64,000 nucleotides of DNA from DASPSM01 sp963800135 (lineage in GTDB: Bacteria > Planctomycetota > Planctomycetia > Planctomycetales > Planctomycetaceae): NCBI GenBank assembly GCA_963800135.1, contig CAWCZR010000014.1, positions 1 to 64,000 of the forward strand. Direction: 5' to 3'. Below, piece after piece: positions 1 to 9,988 of this stretch. Numbering within the stretch: the stretch's first letter is position 1; every line of letters begins with the position of its first letter. A program made the translations under genes and the position numbers. The notes below the pieces were generated by a model. That model was not told where the DNA came from and ran no database searches. It was given only the letters and a program-made list of their open reading frames with translations.

Positions 1-470
1 GAATCGGCAATCACCTCGTGGCTCAAGCCGCCGAAATGATGCATTTCGACGATTTTCGCACCCACACGATCCTCGGCCGCAAGCCGCGTCAACGCGGCGT
101 CCAACGCCAATAACGGGCCCTCATCGTTCTCGTCGGCGACGTCCGTTACGGGGACTCTCTGCCGCTGCCCGCCATGTTTGACGGAACTCTTGCGGCGGGC
201 GTTGTCGACCAGGATCCGGCGCATCGCCTCGGCCGCGGCCGCAAAGAAGTGCCCGCGTCCGTGCCACTGCCCGACCTCGGGAACTTCGACAAGCCGCAAA
301 TAGGCTTCATGCACCAGAGCCGTCGCGTCGAGTGTCTGTCCGGGCCGCTCCTGCGCCATCCGATGAGCGGCGAGCCTGCGGAGCTCGTCGTAAACGAGCG
401 GCAACAGTTTCTCGGCGGCGATCTGATCGCCCTGCTGGATCGCCGAGAGAATCGCCGTCACGTCGCTCAT
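1..470 (-). CDS. ECF RNA polymerase sigma factor (TIGR02999-like), C-terminus cut by window edge
   Basis: The minus strand from an ATG at 470 reads MSDVTAILSAIQQGD and runs off the window edge. Sigma region 2 is clear (DATALVHEAYLRL, then GRGHFFAAAAEAMRRILVD), and the beginning of the region 4 helix-turn-helix (MHHFGGLSHEVIAD) is the last thing visible. This layout matches the planctomycete-expanded ECF group (Sigma70_ECF/TIGR02999), which directs RNA polymerase to a small regulon and is commonly paired with a Ser/Thr kinase. About 156 residues are visible of a usual 180-200. No anti-sigma gene lies upstream on this side, and the downstream neighbour is outside the window. Confidence 0.88.
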   Translation of the reverse strand, partial: MSDVTAILSAIQQGDQIAAEKLLPLVYDELRRLAAHRMAQERPGQTLDATALVHEAYLRLVEVPEVGQWHGRGHFFAAAAEAMRRILVDNARRKSSVKHGGQRQRVPVTDVADENDEGPLLALDAALTRLAAEDRVGAKIVEMHHFGGLSHEVIAD

Positions 471-568
471 TCGACCGAGTATACCGGCGTCGGCACCTTG
501 GGCTCGAAAGAATTCCCGACGACCATCGACGTTCGTCGCATCGCGCCAAGTCGCTGTTTGCAGAATTT

Positions 569-904
569 TCATTTTATGTCGAACATCTTTCGCGCTGCTC
601 CGAGCTTGCGAGCCGCGCTCAGGTTACGTTCAATGAATGCCAGCAACTGCGGCGTGCGTAGCTCGATGAACTCCACGATGGCCTGCGTATCCTCGTCGCG
701 CATCCGCGCGACGAAGTGGGCGGCAGCTTCGTACATCACGACCTGTGGGTTCGACGAAAGTCTCGAAAGTTGCCCCAGCATAGTGGCCAGCCCGCGCGAG
801 GTCGAGAAGACTTCGCGCCGCTGCTCCGCCAGTTTTCCCCGAAAATCGTCCCCGGGCGTGTAACAAAACGGCCGCTCCTTCGCTTGGCAGATTGTGGAAG
901 ACAA
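569..904 (-). CDS. Hypothetical protein, 111 aa
   Basis: I do not recognise this protein. It is helix-rich and charged in its second half (VMYEAAAHFVARMRDED, then IVEFIELRTPQLLAFIERN), with no signal peptide or membrane segment. The start is uncertain: the longest form uses TTG at 904, and an internal ATG (residue 42) would give about 70 residues. It lies 98 bp upstream of the ECF sigma gene on the same strand and could be co-transcribed with it. Codon bias fits the strand, which is the main reason to keep it; a non-coding stretch cannot be excluded. Confidence 0.4.
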   Translation of the reverse strand: MSSTICQAKERPFCYTPGDDFRGKLAEQRREVFSTSRGLATMLGQLSRLSSNPQVVMYEAAAHFVARMRDEDTQAIVEFIELRTPQLLAFIERNLSAARKLGAARKMFDIK

Positions 905-975
905 ACGGGAACCCGGACAAAGGGCAGGATCGGGTGACCGACAACCAATCTGCCGAATAAATGAGGAGCCTCGTC

Positions 976-1458
976 ATGTTTCGCAGAATCACCTTGATTG
1001 CTGTTCCCGCGGTGGCCATCGCCGTGACGCTGTTTGCTAATGTCGATTCGAGCTCGCAGGCCTTCGCCAAGGGCGCAGGGGGTGCGGGAGGCCATGGGGG
1101 CCACGGACGGGTGGACCGCGGTGGGCGCCGCGATTACCGGTTCAACCGCGACCGCTTCGACCGTTACTGCTACGGCGGTTACTGCTTCGGTTACCCCTCC
1201 TGCTACGCGACCTTCCCGGACTGTGCCTGTGAGGCGCCGGCCCCGGTCGTGCAGGTGGCTCCGGTTGTGGCTGCTCCGGTCGTGGCAGCTCCCGTCGTGG
1301 AAGCGCCGGTTGTAACGGCTCAGGTCTGTCCGACGTGCGAGCCGGCCTACGGCTTCGGCGGCGGCTACTACCGTGACTGGCGGTTCCGTCACGACCGTCA
1401 CCGCGAGCGACCGCTCGACGGCGGCAAGATGGGTCGCTCAGGCCACGGCAAAAAGTAA
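976..1458 (+). CDS. Small secreted Gly/His-rich protein with Val-Ala-Pro repeats
   Basis: From ATG 976 the protein is about 160 residues and begins with a signal peptide (MFRRITLIAVPAVAIAVTLF, cleavage probably after SSQAFA). The upstream ATG at 961 is in frame but is probably not used: GAGGAG at 963-968 lies 7 bases before 976, a good Shine-Dalgarno. The mature part is Gly/His/Arg-rich (GGAGGHGGHGR), has a Cys/Tyr-rich middle (CYGGYCFGYPSCY, six or more cysteines), then three to four copies of a VVAAP-type repeat, then a basic tail. Exported, probably envelope- or matrix-associated; the biochemical function is unknown. It is followed by a strong terminator, so it is probably monocistronic. 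Confidence 0.7.
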   Translation: MFRRITLIAVPAVAIAVTLFANVDSSSQAFAKGAGGAGGHGGHGRVDRGGRRDYRFNRDRFDRYCYGGYCFGYPSCYATFPDCACEAPAPVVQVAPVVAAPVVAAPVVEAPVVTAQVCPTCEPAYGFGGGYYRDWRFRHDRHRERPLDGGKMGRSGHGKK

Positions 1459-1488
1459 ATCGCCTCGGTTCTGACTCATCGGCTTCAA

Positions 1489-1528
1489 AGGAGGGCGGTC
1501 CGCACGAGCGGATCGCCCTCCTGTTTTT
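1489..1528 (+). terminator. Rho-independent terminator after the Gly-rich secreted protein
   Basis: A 14-bp stem (1489-1502 with 1509-1522, one G-U pair) closes a 6-base loop and is followed by TTTTT at 1524-1528. It sits 31 bases after the stop of the upstream gene. Confidence 0.85.
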
Positions 1529-1698
1529 GTTGCCGTCGCCAAACCGGCCGCGCCCACTGCCGACTTGGCCCGGTTTTTCGCCCAAATTCTTCAGACGGGC
1601 AGTAACCGATCGGCCAAGCCCACGCTGAAGAAGTCAGTGAGATCGACGGACTCAGAGAACAACGCGACCCCGACCAACGTGACACAGAAAGGGAAGCC

Positions 1699-1815
1699 AT
1701 GCCGGACGGAAGCAGAAAGCGACGGCACTCGGCCAACCGCGTGAAGCAGCAATGGTACGCCCAGCATCGGGCCTTGCGATTCTCCCGTCGGCTGTTGGGA
1801 ACCTCCGTCGCCTGA
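1699..1815 (+). CDS. Possible 38-residue basic protein
   Basis: ATG 1699 follows GAAAGGGAAG (1687-1696) and opens a 38-codon frame, very basic (SRKRRHSANRVKQQ) and ending GTSVA. The stop is 18 bases before a perfect terminator, so a short transcript is evidently made here. I do not recognise the product. The frame also stays open upstream of the ATG back to 1606 without another standard start codon, so a longer original protein is possible. It could instead be a small non-coding RNA with a chance ORF. Confidence 0.35.
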   Translation: MPDGSRKRRHSANRVKQQWYAQHRALRFSRRLLGTSVA

Positions 1816-1832
1816 AACCTTAACTGATAATA

Positions 1833-1866
1833 GAAACCGCGGCCAAGCCGGCCGTGGTTTCTTTTT
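1833..1866 (+). terminator. Rho-independent terminator
   Basis: A 12-bp stem (1833-1844 with 1850-1861, one G-U pair) with loop AAGCC and a T run at 1862-1866. It ends whatever short transcript covers 1540-1830. Confidence 0.85.
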
Positions 1867-1989
1867 GCGCCGTCAGCCGCGGGCCTGTGCAGGCGATGCC
1901 ATCGCGCGACGCGACAAATCGGTCGGCTGAGAAAGCATCGCCGCACAATGAGTACGCCCGTACAATCCACGCGGCGATGGAGAGCGTGA

Positions 1990-2868
1990 ATGGCGTTTGA
2001 ACTAGGTGGTTACTCCGACAAGTTGGCCAATCGGTACGAAGGGCGGTGGATCGCGCGGCAATTGCTGTTGCTGCTGCACGAGCAAGTGCGTTCAGTCACC
2101 GTGGAAGCAGTCGGGGTTGACGAAGCAGGAGTCGACCTGTGGATTGAGCGTAAGGATGGCAAGCGTGAGGCGCAGCAATGCACGTTCGCTGATCTCAATC
2201 GCCGCGGAGTCTTAGCGAAGCTTCGTTTACAACTCGAGCGCGATCCGCGTTTATCGATTTACGCTTGTCTCGGGAGTTCCGGCGATTCAGCTTCGCGACC
2301 TCTCGCGTAGCGCTGCTGACTCAAGCGGAGAAACCGGATCGATTTTATTCCGATCAAATTCAAGCCGGAAGTTTCGATCGCCAAGCTGCATTCTCCGAAT
2401 GGTGCTCGTTTCTGGGTCTAACCGAGCCTAGCGCTGAAGATCGCGCCTTAGCTTCCGACTTGCTCCGCCGCAGTGGATTTCACCAGTTCTCCGATGACCA
2501 CGAACAGCGCGAAGAATTTGAGATGGATGGCACGGCAAGCCGCCACCGGCGACCCCGAAGCTGTGCTTCTCCTGCTTAGCGATTTTGCTGCTGACAACCC
2601 TGGCAAGCCAATCACCGCTTTGGACTTATGGCAGCATCCTCGAAATTCCGGGCACGAACCAAGAAGGATGTTCGCCGACGAGCGCATCGGACCGCGACTG
2701 GAGGAACTTCAGCAAGAGTTTGACGATTCGATCAGCCAGCATCTCGCAGGCGGCAAGGTGCTTGTCAGGCCGGAGGTGAAGGAAGTGCTCTCACGTCACT
2801 CTTGCCGGCTATGTGGGGAATCCACCGGCGTCCTCGTGGTAATCCCAATCGCGCGATTGGAAGCTTAA
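1990..2868 (+). pseudogene. Decayed fragment of a large PD-(D/E)XK plus STAND/NACHT-type ATP-binding protein
   Basis: Consecutive pieces of one protein are spread over all three frames: 1990 to about 2220 (LGGYSDKLANRYEGRW, then GVDLWIERKDGKREAQQC), about 2255-2330 (VSGVPAIQLRDLSRSAA), about 2330-2530 (FSEWCSFLGL, DLLRRSGFHQF) and about 2530-2868 (MARQAATGDPEAV, then FADERIGPRLEELQQEFDD). The first piece has the D...E.K spacing of Mrr/PD-(D/E)XK nucleases and resembles, from memory, the N-termini of large ATPase proteins of the STAND/Avs-like kind used in phage defence. At least three frame changes, an internal deletion and loss of the C-terminal portion show a genuine pseudogene. The family assignment is my recollection, not a search result. 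Confidence 0.45.
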
Positions 2869-3050
2869 GCACGTGACGCCTGAGGCTCCCTTTCTCAGGC
2901 TTCCCGGTTTCCCCAGTCTTCCAGAGCATTGAGAGACCAATGCACGCGGTTTGGAGCCGGACACTATGGAGCCTGGCTAGACCAGTGCGGCCGATCGCAC
3001 GTAACACAAAACGATGCCCTGGTACCAATTGGTCGATGCCGCGTTGGCGG

Positions 3051-4379
3051 TCACGCCCATACGCGCCGCAATCGTGACCGGAGTAGCTCAATCACCAGCA
3101 CCACCACCACGGAGAGGCCGACCGTCGGCAGCAAAATGCTGGTCGCCGTAATGGTGACGACGAGCCAGCGCGGTCGGCGTGCATCGATGCGGCGGGGCAG
3201 ACCGAGCCGGCCGGTCGGGCGACGCTCCCACCACATCCAGAGGCCGGTCACCGGCGACGTCATGAGGATGATGCAGGTCACCAGCCACAGGATCTTGCTC
3301 GGCATTCCCCAGATCGTGCCGACGTGCAGCGGATAGTTCCAGGTCCCCACCTGGTAGATGATTTTGGTTTGACTGGTGATGCGGTCGTCCAGGATCTCCC
3401 CGGAGGCGCGGTCGATGGACAACAACTCGTTGACCCCTGGGCCGCGTTCGTTGTTGGCCGTCACCAAGTACACCCCGTTGGGGATTCGCGGGAACCAGAC
3501 GGTCAGGTTGTTGCCGGGCATTCTCTGCTGCGCAATCTCGACGATCCGGTCCATGGGCAGGTCTTTGGCCGCGGGCGGGCACTTGGACAGCATCGGCTTC
3601 GCAAACATGTCGTAGGCGCCGGTCTTCTGCGCTACGTACTGAAATCCACTGCCCCACGAATAGGTGTAGATCAGGCCCGTCAGCGAGATCACGATCATCA
3701 CGATCGCCACGTAGATGCCACTGACGGAGTGAAGGTCTCGCAGCACGACATAGGGCTTCCGCCGCAAGCGCGGCAGCCACACGCCCCACACCTGCGTCGC
3801 TTTGCGCGGCCACCACAGGTAGATTCCCGTCGCCGCCAGCACGATCGCCCAGCAGGTCGTGAGCTCGACGACGATCCGGCCGGTCGTGCCCAGAAACAGT
3901 TGACGGTGCAGCTTGAGCACGATGTCGAAAAAGCTCCCTTGCTGCTCGATGGAGCCCAGATAGCGGCCCCGGTAGGGGTCGACGTAACCGAACAGGAACT
4001 TGTCGCCTGCCATTGTCAGGGCTGTGGCCCGCTTGGGGTTCATGAACACCTGCATCAGCCCGATGCGATAATTCGACGGCACGGCGGCACGAGCCGCGGC
4101 CAGCTGCTGCTCATACGAAACGCGCTCGGCCGCCGGCTCGACGTAAATGACCCCGGGGTGGAGCACCCCTTCCAGCTCATCTTTGAAGATGTAGAGTGCC
4201 CCGGTCGCGGCCACCACGATCAACGTGGGCGCGACGATCATGCCGGCGTAAAAATGCCACCGCCAGACGATCCGATACAACCAACTCCCGGCGGCAAACC
4301 TCCGGGCGTCAGCCGGAGGCGCCTTGCCGGCTCCGCGTCCGTCACGCGCGGTCGTTCGTTCGAGCGACGTGCTCGTCAT
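3051..4379 (-). CDS. PepSY-associated TM helix protein (PiuB-like)
   Basis: An inner-membrane protein of about 442 residues. The start MTSTSLERTT at 4379 is chosen because the open frame upstream of it is low in recognisable coding and this gives the usual family length. A first TM helix (WHFYAGMIVAPTLIVVAATG) is followed by a PepSY-like periplasmic segment, a second helix with histidines (LKLHRQLFLGTTGRIVVEL), an IYLWWPR helix end, a HSVSGIYVAIVMIVISLTG helix, and two C-terminal helices ending near WMWWERRP. PepSY_TM proteins are often linked to siderophore/iron uptake or ferric reduction, with conserved His in helices that may bind haem. No TonB receptor or other iron gene adjoins it here, so the substrate is not indicated. 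Confidence 0.82.
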   Translation of the reverse strand: MTSTSLERTTARDGRGAGKAPPADARRFAAGSWLYRIVWRWHFYAGMIVAPTLIVVAATGALYIFKDELEGVLHPGVIYVEPAAERVSYEQQLAAARAAVPSNYRIGLMQVFMNPKRATALTMAGDKFLFGYVDPYRGRYLGSIEQQGSFFDIVLKLHRQLFLGTTGRIVVELTTCWAIVLAATGIYLWWPRKATQVWGVWLPRLRRKPYVVLRDLHSVSGIYVAIVMIVISLTGLIYTYSWGSGFQYVAQKTGAYDMFAKPMLSKCPPAAKDLPMDRIVEIAQQRMPGNNLTVWFPRIPNGVYLVTANNERGPGVNELLSIDRASGEILDDRITSQTKIIYQVGTWNYPLHVGTIWGMPSKILWLVTCIILMTSPVTGLWMWWERRPTGRLGLPRRIDARRPRWLVVTITATSILLPTVGLSVVVVLVIELLRSRLRRVWA

Positions 4380-4933
4380 CGAAGATCTGGTCCATTCGGT
4401 TGATGCTCGCGGTTGAAAGACGCGCCCCGGGAAGGACAGGGGCGCGGCGGGACGCGTAAAGCGTAACAGGGGAAGGTTCGGGCCTGCGAGTCTGGTTTGC
4501 GTCTGGGAGAGTTGTTTTACGCCGGGGCAGGTTTCATCAACGGGCAATGCACAGCGTTGTGATTCCCGTTCCAATGGGCATCGCCTCGTCAGAACTGCAC
4601 GCGTCGGTCCGACACACGTCCGACACACCGACGCGGGCTGAGCAGCGTGCAACTGCCAAAGTCGGCTAGTGGTCACAGCGTCAGGCGCGCCACGAGACCT
4701 CTGCGCCCGCACGTCGACCTCGCGCGGCCATTTCCCAAGGCGGCACCGGATTCGGATCAGTCCAAAAGTCCCCGTCGATGCTCGCGTGCGTTAGCTTCAG
4801 CGGCGGTGAACTCGCCCGGCTTGTTATAGGTTTGCCTCAACACTCTCCACTGGAACCTGCCCGTTGAAAGCGTGCCGATCCGCTCCCCATAATGGCGTTC
4901 GCGATTGGAGTCTGAACCTGCGAGGCATGATCC
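4380..4933. other. Intergenic region, no clear gene
   Basis: About 550 bases between the PepSY protein and the TPR gene. On the minus strand the end of an open frame (4757 to about 4900, ending FTAAEANAREHRRGLLD) looks weakly protein-like and could be a scrap of a lost gene, but it has no credible start and I cannot name it. No terminator or RNA gene was recognised. Confidence 0.3.
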
Positions 4934-5659
4934 ATGAGAAGGCTGAAACTGCTGCGGTTGATTGTGGTCGTCAGCTCGTGGGCTGCGACTGCTCATGCTC
5001 AACAAGTGAGCGACCAATCCATCGCCGATTACACCGAGGCGATTCGTCTCAAGCCGAAAGACGCAACTGCCCGGTACGACCGTGGCCTCGCATGGCTTGC
5101 CAAGAAGGATTACGACAAAGCCATCATCGACTTCAGCAGTGCGATTCGGCTCAAGCCGAAATACGCTTTGGCCTACTACAAACGGGGCAACGCTTGGAGG
5201 GAAAAGAAGGAATACGACAAAGCGATCGCCGACTACACCGAGGCGATTCGGATCGATCCAAAATCCGCAGCAGCCTACAACAATCGTGGCGATTCATGGT
5301 CGAATAAAAAGGAATACGACAAAGCCATCTACGATTACAATGAGGCGATTCAGATCGTTCCGAACTTCGAAATGGCATATGGCAACCGTGGCGATGCATG
5401 GTCGCACAAGAAGGAATACGGCAAAGCCGTCTCCGATTACGATGAGGCGAGTCGGCTCGATCCCAAAAACGCATATCGCTGGAATGCCAGCGCTTGGTTT
5501 GCTGCAACTTGCCCCGATGCAAAATATCGGAACGGGAAAACCGCAGTTGATGATGCCGCGAAAGCTTGCGAGTTGACTGGCCGGAAAGACGGTGCGATGC
5601 TCGACACCCTTGCCGCCGCCTATGCCGAAGTGGGCGACTTCCCGAACGCCGTGAAATAG
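4934..5659 (+). CDS. Secreted TPR-repeat protein, truncated at its C-terminus
   Basis: ATG 4934 follows CGAGG (4921-4925). A signal peptide (LLRLIVVVSSWAATAHA) precedes about five 34-residue TPR units (for example YDKAIADYTEAIRIDPKS) and a partial C-terminal cap (CPDAKYRNGKTAVDDAAKAC). TPR proteins of this type act as protein-binding scaffolds in the periplasm. The cap in this family continues with W-A-E-K-A; here the expected Trp codon is TAG at 5657, the following codons still read AEKAVELA, and shortly afterwards the sequence runs into the antisense end of a truncated Gfo/Idh gene. So the 3' end was lost by rearrangement, and a nonsense codon removes the last few remaining residues. Confidence 0.72.
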   Translation: MRRLKLLRLIVVVSSWAATAHAQQVSDQSIADYTEAIRLKPKDATARYDRGLAWLAKKDYDKAIIDFSSAIRLKPKYALAYYKRGNAWREKKEYDKAIADYTEAIRIDPKSAAAYNNRGDSWSNKKEYDKAIYDYNEAIQIVPNFEMAYGNRGDAWSHKKEYGKAVSDYDEASRLDPKNAYRWNASAWFAATCPDAKYRNGKTAVDDAAKACELTGRKDGAMLDTLAAAYAEVGDFPNAVK

Positions 5660-5684
5660 GCGGAAAAGGCCGTTGAGCTTGCCC

Positions 5685-6116
5685 TTAAAGCCCCTCGCGG
5701 ATCGTGACCGAGAGTGGCTTCTCGACGTAGACATCTTTGCCTGCCTGGCAGGCCAGGATCGTTTGGACCGCGTGCCAATGATCGGGCGTGGCGATCACCA
5801 CGGCGTCGATATCTTTGCGGTCGAGCACACGGCGAAAATCGTCATACGTTTCTACTTTGCCGCCAACTCGCTTCTGCGCGCGTTGCAAATAGGGCTCGTA
5901 GATGTCGCACAGCGCGACAACCTTGGCATCGGGATGATCGAGGAAAGCGCTGAGCAGCTGCTTGCCCCGATTGCCGACGCCAATAAACGCCAGCCGCTTT
6001 TGATTAGAGGGAGCCGCCTCAAAGGACGCTCCAGAAGCGGCAAAACTCACCGCGCCGGCCAACGAAGCGGCCCCCGTTTTGTGAAAATCCCGCCGGCTGA
6101 GAATCTCGTCCATCAT
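5685..6116 (-). pseudogene. Gfo/Idh/MocA oxidoreductase, N-terminal third only
   Basis: The frame starts MMDEILSRRDFHKTG with a twin-arginine signal (SRRDFHKTGAASLAGAVSFA) and continues into the Rossmann fold (KRLAFIGVGNRGKQLL, VALCDIY) and the family motif EKPLS. It stops at residue 143, directly after the nucleotide-binding half, where 420-440 residues are normal; the substrate-binding domain is missing. The break is at about 5690, where the convergent TPR gene also breaks off, so one deletion or recombination event probably removed both 3' ends. A Shine-Dalgarno (GGGAG) precedes the start, so a short exported fragment could still be made. Confidence 0.75.
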
Positions 6117-6356
6117 CGCTAATCTCCCTCACGCGCCGAGCCACTTATACCCGGGACATTGGGCACCCGCACGTCTGGGCAATCAGTCGAAGTCGCACGC
6201 GGCGACATTGTGTAACGGTGCCGGTTTGCACGACACATTGCGCGACGTACATGTTTGCATAGGATTAAAATTCTGTAGCAATTACAATTCTTTAACTGCC
6301 CGCAGGTCAATCGACTCGTGGGATGAGGGGAAACCAAGCGCTTTGGTGGCTGATCA

Positions 6357-9300
6357 TGGTGCGCAAATTAATCGAGTGGGCGCTGCGTAACCCCTCGGTC
6401 GTGCTGGCCCTCGCTGTCGTGCTCGCGATCTTCGGCTCGTACGCCTTTCTGAATGTTAATGTCGAGGCGTATCCCGATCCGGCCCCCGCGATCGTCGAGG
6501 TCTTCGCCCAGTTCCCCGGCGCCTCCGCGGAAGAGGTCGAGCGCCAAGTCACCATCCCGCTCGAAGTGACATTTTTCGGCATGCCCGGCCTCAAGGCGAT
6601 TCGCAGCAAGTCGCTCTACGGGTTGAGCGATTTGAAGATGAGCTGGAACTATGGCAAGCGCTTTACGTACGAAGCCGCACGTCAGGAAGTCATCAATCGG
6701 TTGGCGACGCTTTCGCAACCGTTGCCCACCGGAGTTACGCCGGCCATTTCCCCGGAGTCGCCGACGGGCGAGATCTATCGCTTCGTCCTCTCCTGTCCGA
6801 AAGATTCGTCCGGACACGACGTCTACACGCTCAACGATCTGAAATCGCTGCAGGACTGGACTCTGGAGCGAGAGTTTCGCGCAGTTCCCCGCATTGCCGA
6901 CGTCTGCGGTTGGGGCGGAACGGTCCGTCGTTATGAAATCCAGGCGGATCCCGAGCGGTTGCGGCGGTTTGGCATCACTCTCACCCAATTGCAGCAGGCC
7001 ATTGCCAACGGCAACGCCAACGTCGGCGGCGATTACGTCAATCAAGGCCAGGTCGCGTTCACGATCCGCAGTATCGGTCTGTTGGGCGGCGGGACCGACC
7101 CGGTGACGAAGGTGCTGGGATTGCGCGACCCCGGCGTCGCCTCCACGATCCTGCGGGCCGAGGAAAAGCGGCGCATCCGTGACATCCGGGCGCTGGTGAT
7201 TGGCTCCGTCAACAATCAGCCGGTGCGCGTCGAGGACGTCGTCGACGGCGGCCGCGCCGCCGAAGGCGATTTGGGCCGGCGCGGCATCGTCGTCAGCCAC
7301 CAGACGCGTCTCGGCCGCATTGGCTATTTTCGGTCCGATCACGAACGACCTTCGCGGAGCCTGCAATCACTCGCTCAAGTCGGGCACGACGAGCCGGACG
7401 TCGTCGAATGCATCGTGCTGATGCGAAAGAACGAAGAGACGCTGCCGGCCCTGCACGACGTCAAAGCCAAGGTCGCAGAGCTGAATGGGCGAGCAAGCGG
7501 GTCGGTTGCTGCCTGGCGTAAAAATCGAGACCTATTACGACCGTAGCGACCTGTTGGCCGTCACCACCGAGACCGTGCGGGAGAACCTGATGCTCGGCAT
7601 GTCGCTGGTGACGGTCATTCTGCTGATGTTCCTGAGCAATGTGCGCAGCGCTTTGATCGTGGCGATCAACATTCCGCTGGCGCTGCTGTTTGCCTTCTCG
7701 GCGCTTTATCTCCGCGGCATGTCGGCCAACCTGCTTTCGATCGGGGCGGTCGACTTCGGCATCATCGTCGACTCCTCGGTGATCATGGTCGAGAACATTT
7801 ACCGCCACCTCAGCTCGGGCGAGTATGCCGAGCTCACGCTGAAAGAGCGGATCCTCAAGGCGACGCACGAGGTGGAACGCGGGCTGTTTTTTACGACGGC
7901 GATCATGGTCTGCGCGTTTTTGCCCCTCTTCACCATGCAGGGGCCGGAAGGGCAGATCTTCGGGCCGATGGCCGACACCTATGCGTTTGCCCTGGCCGGC
8001 GCCCTGGTTCTGGCGCTGACGGTCGCTCCCGTCCTGTGCTTGTTCAGTTTCAAGGATCTCGGCCCGTCGCGCGACAACTTTCTCGTCCGCAACGCCAAGC
8101 AGAGTTATCTGCGCAACCTCCGCTTCTTCCTGAACCATCGACTCTTGACCGTCGGAACGATGGGCGTCCTGATCGTCGCCACCGCGCTGATGCTGCCCCA
8201 CCTTGGCCGGGAGTTCATGCCCGCCCTGGAAGAAGGGAACATTTGGATCCGCGGCACCGCGCCCCTCAATACGTCGCTGGACCGGCACACCGAGATCTCG
8301 CGCAAGGCGCGGGCCATCATTGCCAGCTATCCGGCGGTCGAGTCGATCGTCAATCAGCTCGGTCGTCCCGATGACGCCACCGATACGGACGGCTATTACA
8401 ACAGCGAATACTTCGTGCCGCTGCGTCCGGAACGCGATTGGCCGCGGACCGTGAAGAACACCGGCTGGCGGTATTGGCTGTTCGGCCCGATGCGCGCCCA
8501 GACAAAGGAAGAGCTGGTCGCCGCGATGAATGACGAGCTCGAAGCGCGGCTCCCCGGGATCAGCTGGAATTTCTCGCAGAACATCCGGGACAACGTGATG
8601 GAAGCCCTCTCGGGCATCAAGGGGGACAACTCGGTCAAGATCATCGGTCCCGACCTCGATCGGCTCGAAGTCCTGGCGGCCAAAACCAAAGAACAGCTGC
8701 AAGAGGTCCGGGGCATCGAAAATATCGGCGTGTTCCACATTCGCGGCCAGGCGCATTTCGAGTTCCGCGTTGACCCGCTCAAGTGCCAGCGGTGGGGCGT
8801 GATGGTCTCCGACGTCAACAACGTGATTTCCAGCGCCCTCGGCGGCCAGGCCCTTTCGAGCATGGTCGAGGGGGAGAAGCGTTTCGACATTGCCGTGCGC
8901 TGGCCTAAACGCCTGCGAAGCAGCGAAACATCGATCCTCGACATCCCCGTGGACATCGTGAACAACTCGGTCGTGCAACGGCAGGGACCCGGCGCCATCC
9001 CGTCGGCGACCGGCAGCGGGCAGGCGACACCCAGCTCGATCGGCACGATCTACGACACCACAAATCCGCTCAACACTGCTCCCAAGCTGCGGCTCAAGGA
9101 CCTCGTGAGTCCCGTTGGCGACGATGGGGAAACAGAAGACGTCGGCCGGTACGAACGCCCGGGCACTCGATGATCTATCGCGAACAGGGGCACCGGCTGA
9201 TCGCGATCAAGTTCAGCGTCCGCGGTCGAGATTTGGCCGGAGCAGTGGCGGAAGCGCAAAAACGCATCAACCCGATTATCGAAGCCCCCTATCGGGCGGA

Positions 9301-9856
9301 GTGGAGCGGCGAGTTCGAAGAAATGCAGGAAGCGGAGCAGCGTTTGTTGCTCATGGTTCCGCTTTCTCTGGCGTTGATCTTCATGTTGCTCTATGCGGCA
9401 TTTCGCAACGTCCTGGATGCCGTGATGGTCTTCTCCAACGTGCTCGCGCTCTCGCTCGGCGGCGTATGGGCGCTTTTGCTGACGGGCACCAACTTCAATA
9501 TCTCCGCGGCCGTCGGGTTCATCTCGATCTTCGGCGTGGCCATAATGGACGGACTGCTCTTGATCTCGTACTTCAACCGCCTCCGCGTGAACGGCGTGCC
9601 GCTCGAGGACGCCATCATTCAGGGAGCGGAAAAACGAGTGCGGCCGATGATGATGACCGCCCTCACCGCGATCTTCGGATTGTTACCGGCGGCCCTCTCC
9701 ACCAAGATCGGATCGCAGACCCAGCGCCCTCTGGCGATCGTGGTTGTGGGAGGCATGATCTCGACCCTGGTGTTGAATCGCTACATGATGCCTGTGCTCT
9801 ACAGCTTCTACGGCCATCGAGACCCACCAGCCTCCGGCGGATCGATGGCCCACTAG
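6357..9856 (+). pseudogene. CzcA/CusA-type heavy-metal RND efflux pump, two frameshifts
   Basis: Three frames tile one ~1,166-residue inner-membrane RND permease. Frame 1 (from MVRKLIEWALRNPSVV at 6357) covers TM1 and the periplasmic porter domain to about 7488. Frame 2 (to about 9170) carries the TM4 signature of the heavy-metal subgroup, VDFGIIVDSSVIMVEN. Frame 3 (to 9856) has the last TM bundle (FISIFGVAIMDGLLLISYF, VRPMMMTALTAIFGLLPAA). Each break can be repaired by one base: GGG for GGGG near 7488, and a missing T near 9170 that would restore PGTSMIYREQG. Such pumps use the proton gradient to export Co/Zn/Cd or Cu/Ag with a membrane fusion protein and a TolC-like channel; neither partner adjoins it. 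Either inactivated or damaged by sequence error. Confidence 0.8.
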
Positions 9857-9988
9857 CCGGGTCAACGCCAGCAACACACCAGCCAGAAGCTAAGCGAAAC
9901 TCGCGGGGCGGTCCGAACGCGCTTGTGCGACAGCGGGACGATGCGAATCCCCCGAGTGTCTGGCAGGCTGAAGGCTGAGGCTCGCGAC

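Noticed and set aside
4757..5017. 86-codon minus-strand ORF
   Set aside because: Its first half is antisense to the start of the TPR gene and the remainder has no start or recognisable family; mentioned only in the intergenic entry.
4950..5470. Regular ~102-bp repeats that could suggest a repeat array
   Set aside because: They are the 34-residue TPR units of the coding sequence; there are no identical repeats with unique spacers, so no CRISPR.
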